From Verrucomicrobiaceae bacterium E54 (GTDB lineage: Bacteria; Verrucomicrobiota; Verrucomicrobiia; Verrucomicrobiales; Akkermansiaceae): 64,000 bases of DNA. Positions 28,704-36,138 of this stretch are shown one piece after another. The notes under the pieces are model-generated. The model searched no databases, was not told the DNA's origin, and saw nothing but the letters and a program-made list of their open reading frames with translations. Numbering within the stretch: the stretch's first letter is position 1; every line of letters begins with the position of its first letter. The translations under genes and the position numbers were made by a program. The DNA lies in assembly GCA_022548915.1 (NCBI GenBank), contig JAKZES010000014.1, forward strand, positions 1-64,000. Direction: 5' to 3'.

Positions 28704-29214
28704 AAACCTCAGGTATCTTCAGGAACTGACGCAACAAGCCAACCATGGAAGGACGCATCATCGGCCTCGAATTCCCCAACGACCACCCCGGCTATCCCAT
28801 TTCAGGGAAGGGCCCCGTGGGCGCTTGTCACCGGAGTGGAACCTTTGGATCGGTCGGAGTGCCCACCGGACACCTGAGCGGGGTACCCCGCGACGCCATG
28901 GAGACGACTTTCAATGTTGGCAGGCGGAGAGAAGATTGCCCGGAGATGTTGCAAAAGCCAAGCTTCGAGTGGTGTCTCACCGACGAGCCCCCTTTTTGCA
29001 ACGCGCGGGTCGGGGCTTGCTTCGAAAGCCCCAATCATTATTCTGAATCCAACAGACCCGCCACGCCTCTTTGCAATGCGCACCAGGGCGGGTGCTTTAC
29101 TTCATGGGCTTTTGCCCTTCCGTTCCATTCCTCCAGAATACACCCGCCACGCCTCTCCACGATGCGCAACTTGGCGGGTATTTTTTTGCCCATGAGCAGC
29201 GAATCCCAGCAGTG
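28704..29214. other. Spacer between Fic gene and hsdR with hairpin repeats
   Basis: No convincing gene; an open frame from 28745 begins plausibly (MEGRIIGLEFPNDHPGYP) but continues as repeat-derived, Cys/Pro-rich sequence, so it may be a small gene truncated by repeats. From 28987 on, three related hairpins occur: GCCCC/GGGGC at 28987-29016, ACCCGCC/GGCGGGT at 29056-29093, and ACCCGCC/GGCGGGT at 29142-29179. All contain a GCAA(C/T)GCGC or ATGCGCA core in the loop. Confidence 0.6.
29142..29187 (+). terminator. Terminator-like hairpin immediately upstream of hsdR
   Basis: A 7-bp stem ACCCGCC (29142-29148) / GGCGGGT (29173-29179) with a 24-nt loop that can form extra CGC/GCG pairs is followed directly by ATTTTTTTG. 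Because hsdR starts at 29215 in the same direction, it could end the Fic transcript or attenuate hsdR expression. Confidence 0.55.
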
Positions 29215-32200
29215 ATGACCCCCGACTTCAAAGAGGCCCCGATCAGCCAGATCCCCGCGCTGCGGCTGCTCCAGCAACTCGGCTACAGCTACCTCGGCCC
29301 CGAGGAGGTGGCGGTCGAGCGGAAGGGGAAGCTGGGACGGGTGCTGTTGGAAGGCGTCCTGACCAAGCAGCTCCGCCGTCTGAACCGGATCTCTTTCAAG
29401 GGCAAGGAAGTCGCTTTCTCGGAGGAGAACCTGGCCAAGGCCATCGAGGCGCTGCGTGACCTGCCGCCCGAGGGCATCGTCAAGACCAGCGAGAAGGCCT
29501 ATGACCTGCTCACGCTTGGCAAGAGCCTCGACCAGGAGATCGAGGGCGAGACGAAGGGATTCACGCTGCGCTACATCGACTGGGAAAATCCGCGCAACAA
29601 CACCTTCCACGTCACGGCCGAATATGAGGTCGAGCGCACCGGCAGCCACGACACCCGGCGGCCGGACATCGTCGGCTTCGTCAACGGCATCCCGTTTTTC
29701 GTCATCGAGTGCAAGCGGCCCGACCAGAAGCATTCCCTGGAGCAGGCGGTCAACCAGAACGTCCGCAACCAGAAGGAGGACGAGATCCCGCACCTGTTCC
29801 ACTACGCACAGCTCGTCCTGGCCCTCAACAAGAATGAGGGGAGCTACGCAACGACCGGAACCCAGGCGAAGTTCTGGGCGAAGTGGCGCGATATCCACGA
29901 CGTGAGCGATGCGGTGCGGGCGGCGGTCAACAGCCCGGTCCGCCCCGAAGAACACGTGAAGCTCTTCAAGGGGATGTTCGCCTTCGCCAAGGCCGACTTC
30001 GAGGAGCAAGCGATGGGCGGGAGGGAGCCGACCGGTCAGGATTTCCTCCTGTGGTCGCTGTGCCGGCCCGAGCGCCTCATCGAGCTGGCCCGGCAATTCA
30101 TCCTCTACGACGAGGGCGGGGCGGTGAAGAAGATCGCCCGCTATCAGCAGTATTTCGCGATCCGGAGCACTCTTGAGCGGGTCCGCCAGCGTGACCGGCA
30201 CGGACGGCGCAAGGGCGGGGTCATCTGGCAGACACAGGGGTCGGGGAAGTCGCTGGCGATGGTCTTGCTTGGCAAGGCTTTGGCGCTGGAAAAGAGCATC
30301 CCCAATGCCCGGATCGTCATCGTCACGGACCGCATCGATCTCGACGAGCAGATCTGGAAGACCTTCCACCAGTGCGGCAAGGACCCGGTGCAGGCCAAGA
30401 CGGGTCCGCACCTGGTCGAGTTGCTCAAGGATCCGCACGTCAGCGTGATCACCACCCTGATCCAGAAGTTCGGCGCGGCGGCCAAGGACTCCAAGAGCTT
30501 CAAGGTGGAGGACGACAACCTGTTCGTGCTCATCGACGAGAGCCACCGTAGCCACTACGGCGAGGCGAACTTGCGGATGCAGAAGGCGCTACCGAATGCT
30601 TGCTACATCGGCTTCACCGGCACCCCGCTGATGAAGAAGGAGAAGAGCACCGCCGACAAGTTCGGCGGCTTCATCAAGGAGGCGACCTACACGATCCGCG
30701 ATGCCGTCGAGGACAAGGCCGTTGTGCCGCTCCTGTATGAGGGTCGCCACGTCCTCCAGGAAGTGAACACCAAGGCAGTCGACAAGATGTTCGACGCCAT
30801 GTGCGAGGGCCTCACCGATGAGCAACGGGCCGACCTGAAGCGCAAGTTCTCCGCCAAGGACGAACTGAACCGCCTGCAAAGCCGGATGTATATCATCGCC
30901 TGGGACATCTCACAGCACTTCTCCAAAGAGTGGCTGGGCACGGAGTTCAAGGGGCAGGTCACCGCACCGGGGAAACGGGAGGCACTGATGTTGAAGGGTT
31001 TCCTCGATCAGTTCGGCAAGGTGACCAGCGAGGTGATCATTTCCGGTCCCGGCGAGATTGAGAACCCAGAGGAACACCAGCAGGAAGAGAAGGACGAGAG
31101 CATCGAGCTTTTCTGGAAGGCGATGATGGCCAAGTACGGTTCCGAGAAGGAATACAACCGGCAGATCATCGAGGCCTTCAAGAAGAAGGAGGAGCCACAC
31201 CTGCTCATCGTCGTCGACAAGCTCCTGACCGGCTTCGATGCACCGCGGAACGTCGTCTTGTACATCGCCCGGAGCCTCAAGGAGCACAACCTGCTCCAAG
31301 CCATCGCCCGGGTGAACCGTCTGCACCCCGGCAAGGACTTCGGCTACATCATCGACTACTACGGAGTCGTCACCCAGCTCCACGATGCGCTGGAACTCTA
31401 CAGCAGCCTCGAAGGGAAGTTCGACGAGGAGGACTTGGAAGGCGCCCTGACGGTGATCGACGAGGAGATCAAGAAGCTCCCCGCGCTCCACGATGCCTTG
31501 TGGGATCTCTTCAAGGAGGTGAAGAACAAGAAGGACGAGGAGGCCTTCGAGCTCGCTCTGGAGGACAAGGACAAGCGCGACGAGTTCTACACCCGCCTGT
31601 CAAAGTTCACGCGGTTGCTCAAGATGGCGCTGTCGAGCATCCACTGGATCACCGACACGCCGCAGGCGAAGGTCGACCGCTACAAGCGGGAGGCCGCGTT
31701 TTTCCAGAAGCTCCGGGCCAGCGTGAAGCTGCGCTATGCCGAGGAGATCGACTACCGGGACTACGAGAAGCAGATCCAGAAGATGCTCAACACCTACGTC
31801 CAGGCCGACGAGGTGATCCAGATCGTCGATCCGGTGAACATCTTCGAACGGGAGGCTTTCAAGGCCGAGGTGGAAAAGGCGCAGAGCACCCGCGCCAAGG
31901 CCGACACCATCGCCAACCGGACGAAGAAGACGATCACCGAGAAGATGGACGAAGATCCGTTCTTCTACCGGCGGTTCTCCCAGCTCCTGCAGCAGGTCAT
32001 CGATGAATACCGCGCCGAGCGGATCAGCGATGCCGAGTACCTGCGCCGGGTCACGGAGGTCATGGAGCAGGTCCGGGATGGAAAGTCCAAGGAAGGTCCG
32101 GAGATCCTCAAGGAGCGGGACCTCTCCCGTGCCCTGTTCGGCGCGCTGAAGGACAAGATGGCCACGGGTCAGGGCGGCCTGCATGAGGATCCGGCGCAAT

Positions 32201-32463
32201 ACAAGACCCGGAACGATCCCGAGTCCGTGACCTTCGAGCAGGTGATGGCGGAAGCGGCCTGCGAGATGGAGGACATCATCCGCCGCCACGCCGTCGTGCG
32301 CTGGCGCGAGAACCAAGACGCCCAGAACCGGATGCGGAACGACCTCGACGATTTCTTCGTCGAGCTGCAGGGGGAGAAGGGCATCTCGCTGAGCTGGGAT
32401 CAGGTCGACGCCATCGTGGATGCCGTCCTCGGTATCGCGATCAACCGCCGGGACGATGTCTAA
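29215..32463 (+). CDS. hsdR: Type I restriction-modification system endonuclease/translocase subunit HsdR
   Basis: 1082 aa from the ATG at 29215 (preceded by GTG at 29212; upstream in-frame sequence is repeat-derived, so longer starts are unlikely). N-terminal PD-(D/E)xK nuclease: RPDIVGF (about residue 149) and FFVIECKRPDQ (ECK about 164). SF2 motor: Walker A TQGSGKSLAMV (about 339-349), IVTDRIDLDEQ, DESHRSHYG (about 440), GFTGTPL, and LLTGFDAP. The C-terminal helical region contacts M2S. It should translocate and cut unmethylated DNA with HsdM/HsdS. Its stop overlaps the following gene by 8 bp. Confidence 0.95.
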   Translation: MTPDFKEAPISQIPALRLLQQLGYSYLGPEEVAVERKGKLGRVLLEGVLTKQLRRLNRISFKGKEVAFSEENLAKAIEALRDLPPEGIVKTSEKAYDLLTLGKSLDQEIEGETKGFTLRYIDWENPRNNTFHVTAEYEVERTGSHDTRRPDIVGFVNGIPFFVIECKRPDQKHSLEQAVNQNVRNQKEDEIPHLFHYAQLVLALNKNEGSYATTGTQAKFWAKWRDIHDVSDAVRAAVNSPVRPEEHVKLFKGMFAFAKADFEEQAMGGREPTGQDFLLWSLCRPERLIELARQFILYDEGGAVKKIARYQQYFAIRSTLERVRQRDRHGRRKGGVIWQTQGSGKSLAMVLLGKALALEKSIPNARIVIVTDRIDLDEQIWKTFHQCGKDPVQAKTGPHLVELLKDPHVSVITTLIQKFGAAAKDSKSFKVEDDNLFVLIDESHRSHYGEANLRMQKALPNACYIGFTGTPLMKKEKSTADKFGGFIKEATYTIRDAVEDKAVVPLLYEGRHVLQEVNTKAVDKMFDAMCEGLTDEQRADLKRKFSAKDELNRLQSRMYIIAWDISQHFSKEWLGTEFKGQVTAPGKREALMLKGFLDQFGKVTSEVIISGPGEIENPEEHQQEEKDESIELFWKAMMAKYGSEKEYNRQIIEAFKKKEEPHLLIVVDKLLTGFDAPRNVVLYIARSLKEHNLLQAIARVNRLHPGKDFGYIIDYYGVVTQLHDALELYSSLEGKFDEEDLEGALTVIDEEIKKLPALHDALWDLFKEVKNKKDEEAFELALEDKDKRDEFYTRLSKFTRLLKMALSSIHWITDTPQAKVDRYKREAAFFQKLRASVKLRYAEEIDYRDYEKQIQKMLNTYVQADEVIQIVDPVNIFEREAFKAEVEKAQSTRAKADTIANRTKKTITEKMDEDPFFYRRFSQLLQQVIDEYRAERISDAEYLRRVTEVMEQVRDGKSKEGPEILKERDLSRALFGALKDKMATGQGGLHEDPAQYKTRNDPESVTFEQVMAEAACEMEDIIRRHAVVRWRENQDAQNRMRNDLDDFFVELQGEKGISLSWDQVDAIVDAVLGIAINRRDDV

Positions 32464-33157
32464 GGTCCGGACGCTGGAGACTCCCGCCGGCCCCGCTGTG
32501 CTGAAGCGAACGGGCCGCACAACCCTTGCGATCAGCGTGCTGCCGGACGGGACGCTCGAACTGACGGCGCCCCTGGACTCCGAAGAGTCCTCCATCCGGG
32601 AGAAGGTCGGCAAGCGAACCAAGTGGATCGAGCGCCAGCGGAAAGCCTTCGCCGACATGAACGCGACCCGGATGCCCCGGCGCTACGTCACCGGTGCGAC
32701 CCACCGCTACCTTGGGAAGCAGTATCGCCTGAAGATCTTGGCCGGCGAACGAGGCTCCGTCCTGCTGAAGGGTGTCTACTTCCATGTGGTATCCACCTCG
32801 GGCAGTCAGGACGAGATCCGGGGCTTGCTGGATGCGTGGTTCCGGGAAAAGGCGAGGCAGCAGTTCACGCGCCGGCTCGGGGGATGGCGTCCGTGGTGTC
32901 AGCGTAACCAGCTTCCCGAGCCCAAGCTGGTGCTACGGCGCATGCCGAAGCGCTGGGGAAGCGCTGGGAGGAACGGTCGCATCGCCCTGAACCCCGAGCT
33001 GATTCACGCCCCTTCCGCCTGCATCGACTACGTGATTGCTCACGAGATTTGCCATCTCAAGCACCCCGACCATAGCCCAGCGTTCTTTCGACTGCTTTCG
33101 GCAATGGTTCCGGGTTGGGAAGCGATTAAACTTCGTTTGGAGAGGTTTCAGGCTTGA
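32456..33157 (+). CDS. YgjP-like (M48/DUF45) metallopeptidase-type protein
   Basis: 233 aa from the ATG at 32456, overlapping the hsdR stop. C-terminal zinc-site motif AHEICHLKHPDHSPAFFRLLS (HExxH about residue 195, third ligand in the HPDHSPAFF segment) and the conserved MPKRWGSA and RIALNPELIHAP segments identify the YgjP/DUF45 family. Such genes are frequently fused to or placed after hsdR in type I operons; their role there is not established, with proteolytic control of HsdR one possibility. The N-terminal half (VLKRTGRTTLAISVLPDG) is the usual beta-rich part of the family. Confidence 0.88.
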   Translation: MSKVRTLETPAGPAVLKRTGRTTLAISVLPDGTLELTAPLDSEESSIREKVGKRTKWIERQRKAFADMNATRMPRRYVTGATHRYLGKQYRLKILAGERGSVLLKGVYFHVVSTSGSQDEIRGLLDAWFREKARQQFTRRLGGWRPWCQRNQLPEPKLVLRRMPKRWGSAGRNGRIALNPELIHAPSACIDYVIAHEICHLKHPDHSPAFFRLLSAMVPGWEAIKLRLERFQA

Positions 33158-33197
33158 TGAGGCTGGAGGAGGATTGGCGTTGCGGAATCGGTTGCCA

Positions 33198-33635
33198 CTA
33201 CGCCTCGAGCAGACATAGATCCAATCCGTCGAACTGGGTGAAGGCCTTGTCGGCGGTGACCAACTGGAACCCGGCGCGGACGGCGAAGGCGGCGAGATAG
33301 GCGTCCATCCAGAGTTTCGGGGAAGGGGTGTTGCGGGAGGCGAACGTCTTCCACGTTTCCTCGATTCCCGCGGGCTCGGGTGCGAAAGCGATTCGGTCAT
33401 CGCCAAGGAAGGTTTCATAGGCTTTCCAAGCTTCGGCGTTGCTTGCGGGCGGGAGTGAGTAGCCACCCATCACCCCGTTCATCGTGAGCAAGCGAACCAG
33501 CGCTTGCTGGGTAGGGCGGCAGAAGCGGATGGTGTCGCTGCCGGTTTGCTGCTCCATCCAGGCCATCGCTCCCGCATGACCCGTGTGTCCGCGGACGGAC
33601 ACGGCAAACCACACGTTAGCGTCGGGCAGCTTCAT
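33198..33635 (-). CDS. vapC: PIN-domain toxin of a VapBC system
   Basis: 145 aa PIN-domain RNase-type toxin. Acidic residues of the PIN site: D5 (MKLPDANVWFAVS), the Asp of LWMDAYLAAFA (about 110) and the Asp of LVTADKAF (about 128). The CRPTQQALVRLLT segment is characteristic of a VapC subgroup in which the second acidic position is not conserved. It is expected to cleave RNA (often tRNA) when free of antitoxin. It overlaps vapB by 20 bp and is convergent with the metallopeptidase gene. Confidence 0.88.
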   Translation of the reverse strand: MKLPDANVWFAVSVRGHTGHAGAMAWMEQQTGSDTIRFCRPTQQALVRLLTMNGVMGGYSLPPASNAEAWKAYETFLGDDRIAFAPEPAGIEETWKTFASRNTPSPKLWMDAYLAAFAVRAGFQLVTADKAFTQFDGLDLCLLEA

Positions 33636-33900
33636 CGGCTTCTCGCATCCACTCGACTTCCTGTTGCGCGAGAAGATCGTGAATCCTCTCCGGCGTCAGT
33701 TCGTCCTCCGGATTGGCCGGTGGCTTGCCCTCGAAGAGGGGAAGCTTCACCCGGTTCCCGGGCTTCCTGGGAGGGTCGGGCTGCTCCAGCCCTCGACGGA
33801 CGACTTCAGTGGCGACATCCCGGAGCTTTCGTCCCTCGCGTGCCGCCCGGACCTTCATCTCGCGCACGAGTTCTTCCGGCAGGTCGAGGGTGGTCTTCAT
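33616..33900 (-). CDS. vapB: Ribbon-helix-helix antitoxin of a VapBC system
   Basis: 94 aa. The N-terminal ribbon-helix-helix (MKTTLDLPEELVREMKVRAA, then DVATEVVRRGL) binds DNA, and a C-terminal acidic, Pro-rich tail (residues about 42-94) would wrap the VapC toxin. The order antitoxin then toxin with a 20-bp overlap is standard. On the minus strand a TTGACG box at 33935-33930 lies at a position suitable for a -35 element, with only a weak -10 near the start codon, so the promoter is uncertain. Confidence 0.85.
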   Translation of the reverse strand: MKTTLDLPEELVREMKVRAAREGRKLRDVATEVVRRGLEQPDPPRKPGNRVKLPLFEGKPPANPEDELTPERIHDLLAQQEVEWMREADEAARR

Positions 33901-34048
33901 GGAGGAAACTTTCCAGCTTTCTGGTTTTCCGTCAAGGCATGACCTCGGTCTGGCGCGCTGTGCCGAACTTAACCCATCCTTGCAGTTGATTCGAAAAACC
34001 CTTCGGGTGGCTGGCGTTCTAAGTCAGGCTCTTTCATCCCCAAGCATC

Positions 34049-34756
34049 ATGACGTTTCCTCTAGCCAGTATCAGCGAGTTCTTCCAAAGCGGCGCCTCCG
34101 GCCTGCTGCTGGAAGGCGGCATCTTCATGTGGCCGATCCTGATCATGCTGGTCGTCGCACTGGCGGTGATCATCGAGCGCTACCGCAGCCTGAGGATGCT
34201 GGACGACGATCCCTCCGAACTTCGCGAGGAGGTGCTGGAAATGCTTTCGGAGGACCGGGTGGAGGAGGCGCTCGAACGCTGCGACTCCGCGCAGGGCCCG
34301 GTCCCGGCGATCCTTGCGAACGGCCTGCGCAAGTATCTGGTATTGCGGCGCCTCAACTACGACCCCGCGCAGCTCGAGAATCAGGTAATCAAGAGCATGG
34401 AGAACTACGGCGTGCACATCGTGGCCGCGCTCGAGAAGCACCTGCCGATCCTCGCCACGGTCGCCAGCGTGGCCCCGATGCTCGGATTCCTCGGCACGGT
34501 GCAGGGCATGGTCGTCGCCTTCGGTGACATTGAGGCGAACGTCGGCCAGCAGAACATCGTGCAGGCCGCCGCTTCCGGAATCCGCATCGCTCTGCTGACG
34601 ACCTGCTTCGGCCTGATTGTGGGGATTCCCGCCTACCTCGCCTTCAACTACTTCACCGGAATCATCAACAGCTTCGTGCTGCAGGTCGAATCATCCGCCG
34701 CCGAACTCATCGAGGTGGTGACCCTGCGCCTGACGCTCCAGCAGGAGGACTCATGA
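34049..34756 (+). CDS. exbB: MotA/TolQ/ExbB family proton channel protein
   Basis: 235 aa from the ATG at 34049 with three membrane segments: GGIFMWPILIMLVVALAVIIE (about residues 23-43), ILATVASVAPMLGFLGTVQGMV (about 134-155) and IRIALLTTCFGLIVGIPAYLAF (about 175-196). The conserved P-x-L-G-x-L-G-T-V signature is present. It forms a proton-driven stator with the ExbD-type proteins downstream. There is no TonB gene in the operon, so it probably energises something other than canonical TonB transport. It overlaps the next gene by 4 bp. Confidence 0.92.
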   Translation: MTFPLASISEFFQSGASGLLLEGGIFMWPILIMLVVALAVIIERYRSLRMLDDDPSELREEVLEMLSEDRVEEALERCDSAQGPVPAILANGLRKYLVLRRLNYDPAQLENQVIKSMENYGVHIVAALEKHLPILATVASVAPMLGFLGTVQGMVVAFGDIEANVGQQNIVQAAASGIRIALLTTCFGLIVGIPAYLAFNYFTGIINSFVLQVESSAAELIEVVTLRLTLQQEDS

Positions 34757-35175
34757 AGCTGAAACGAGGAAAGCTTCTGGTCGATCCGCCGGGTAGTGCC
34801 AGCTCGGACATCGCCTTCATTCTGATCATCTTCTTCCTGGTCTGCGCGTCGGTGCAGCCGGAAGACGGGCAGGATCAGCGACTACCGCGCGCCGAGCCAC
34901 AGGCGGATGAACGCAAGCAGTCGAAGAACCTCGAAGTGTCGATCACGGCCAACAGCATCGTCCTCAACGGCGCACCGTTGGATGAGGCAAGCTTTCCTGC
35001 CCGGCTGGCGGAGGAACTGGCCGAAAGGAAGCGCGAGGAGGAGCGGGTGGTCGTTCTCAAGAGTGCGCCCAAAACGCCCTACACCCGGTGGATTGCGGTT
35101 TCGCAGGTGATCGATCAGGCAGGGGGATTGCTCACCCTGGAAGTGGCGGAGGAGAAAAGCATCCAGGTCCGATGA
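34753..35175 (+). CDS. exbD: ExbD/TolR-like biopolymer transport protein (first copy)
   Basis: 140 aa: a single membrane anchor SDIAFILIIFFLVCASV (about residues 18-34) with the functionally key Asp at its start (D19), then a periplasmic domain (about 60-140) of ExbD type ending in AGGLLTLEVAEE. A GGAGG Shine-Dalgarno sequence lies just upstream and the start overlaps exbB (ATGA). It likely forms a heterodimer with the second ExbD encoded next. Confidence 0.9.
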   Translation: MKLKRGKLLVDPPGSASSDIAFILIIFFLVCASVQPEDGQDQRLPRAEPQADERKQSKNLEVSITANSIVLNGAPLDEASFPARLAEELAERKREEERVVVLKSAPKTPYTRWIAVSQVIDQAGGLLTLEVAEEKSIQVR

Positions 35176-35582
35176 TCATCCAGCGCCGTCAGCTCACTGC
35201 CACGATCCCGACCTTCGCGATGGGGGACATCGGCTTCCTGCTGCTGATCTTTTTCGTGATTCTCGCCCGGGTTCAGAACGACAGCCACATCCAGTGGGTC
35301 CCCGCGCAGGTTGAGGAGGTCGAGCCGGCGGCGGCTGCCCGGGCCAGCGTGGCGATCGACAGCGGGATGAAGATCTACCTCGACGGACGCGAGACCTCCG
35401 CCGATTCACTGGCAGGCCAGCTCGAGACCATTCTCGGCGACGCTCCGGAAGGCTCCCGCCGCGTCCATCTGAAGGTCCACAAGGACACGCCCGCCGAGCG
35501 CTTCGAGCCGGTGATCGAGGCGATCAGCGAAGCCGGCGGCGACTTGACCCACATTCTCGAAACCAAGGAATCCGAACGATGA
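35172..35582 (+). CDS. exbD: ExbD/TolR-like biopolymer transport protein (second copy)
   Basis: 136 aa from the ATG at 35172, which overlaps the preceding stop. Anchor GDIGFLLLIFFVILARV (about residues 18-34) again has the conserved Asp; the periplasmic part (about 55-136) has the ExbD-like DGRETSADSLAGQLE and ISEAGGDLTHIL segments. The sequence differs clearly from the first copy, consistent with a heteromeric stator. It overlaps the next gene (ATGA). Confidence 0.9.
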   Translation: MIIQRRQLTATIPTFAMGDIGFLLLIFFVILARVQNDSHIQWVPAQVEEVEPAAAARASVAIDSGMKIYLDGRETSADSLAGQLETILGDAPEGSRRVHLKVHKDTPAERFEPVIEAISEAGGDLTHILETKESER

Positions 35583-36031
35583 GCGAAGAATCCCAACCCC
35601 CTCTTGCCAGCACCCGGAGCGAGCTTCGGAACCTGCGCAACCACTCCGGGGCCACGGTGGCCGAACTGAAAGCCTTCCTTGCGGAGATGAAGGGGAGGAG
35701 TCCCCAGGAGATGCTCGGGATGGTGACCGGCAACCGCCTGTTTCGCGCCATCGTCCAGTCCCTCATCCTGATCGTGGCGATCCTTTTCGTCTTCACGGTG
35801 ATCCCCTACCTGACGCGTGAATCGGAACCGGCACCCGAGGCCACGGAAACGGCAGAGGCTGCCCAAACACCCCCGGCCGCCGCCGAAGAGGTGCCTGAGC
35901 CTGCGGTGATGGAAGCGCCGGCAGGGCCGGATGCGTTGGAGACCCTGGGGGTTGGTGAGGAGATCAAGGCACCGCCGAACGTGAATCCACTCGAAAGCGA
36001 CACCGGCAACTTCCTCGAGGAACTCGACTGA
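35579..36031 (+). CDS. Single-pass membrane protein of the ExbBD operon, function unknown
   Basis: 150 aa. Helical cytoplasmic N-terminus (about 1-58), one membrane segment AIVQSLILIVAILFVFTVIPYL (about 57-78), then an Ala/Pro/Glu-rich, probably disordered periplasmic tail. Low-complexity Pro/Glu-rich tails after a membrane anchor recall the TonB periplasmic linker, but there is no TonB C-terminal domain, so it could be a reduced coupling partner of the ExbBD complex (inference from layout). Confidence 0.65.
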   Translation: MSEESQPPLASTRSELRNLRNHSGATVAELKAFLAEMKGRSPQEMLGMVTGNRLFRAIVQSLILIVAILFVFTVIPYLTRESEPAPEATETAEAAQTPPAAAEEVPEPAVMEAPAGPDALETLGVGEEIKAPPNVNPLESDTGNFLEELD

Positions 36032-36064
36032 GCCCAACTTGCTGAAGGCGATGAATCTGCGAAT

Positions 36065-36130
36065 GGAGGTCAGACACGCCTGTCTGACAGAAACCCGATT
36101 AACGCCGGCAGACAGGAGTGTCTGACCTCC
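36065..36130. repeat. Inverted-repeat element abutting the DUF4159 gene start
   Basis: Two 22-bp arms (36065-36086 and 36109-36130) are reverse complements with one mismatch; core TCAGACAC...CTGTCTG and CAGACAG...GTGTCTGA, 22-nt centre. It occupies the space where the ribosome binding site of the next gene would be. Confidence 0.85.
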
Positions 36131-36138
36131 TCCGTGTC

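Noticed and set aside
29071-29214. Upstream extension of hsdR by 48 codons
   Set aside because: The extension is encoded by hairpin-repeat DNA and would run through a terminator-like structure; HsdR homology begins after 29215.
28745-29215. 156-codon open frame between the Fic gene and hsdR
   Set aside because: Only the first about 18 residues look protein-like; the rest is translated from hairpin repeats and runs into the hsdR leader. Kept as a spacer, not a gene.
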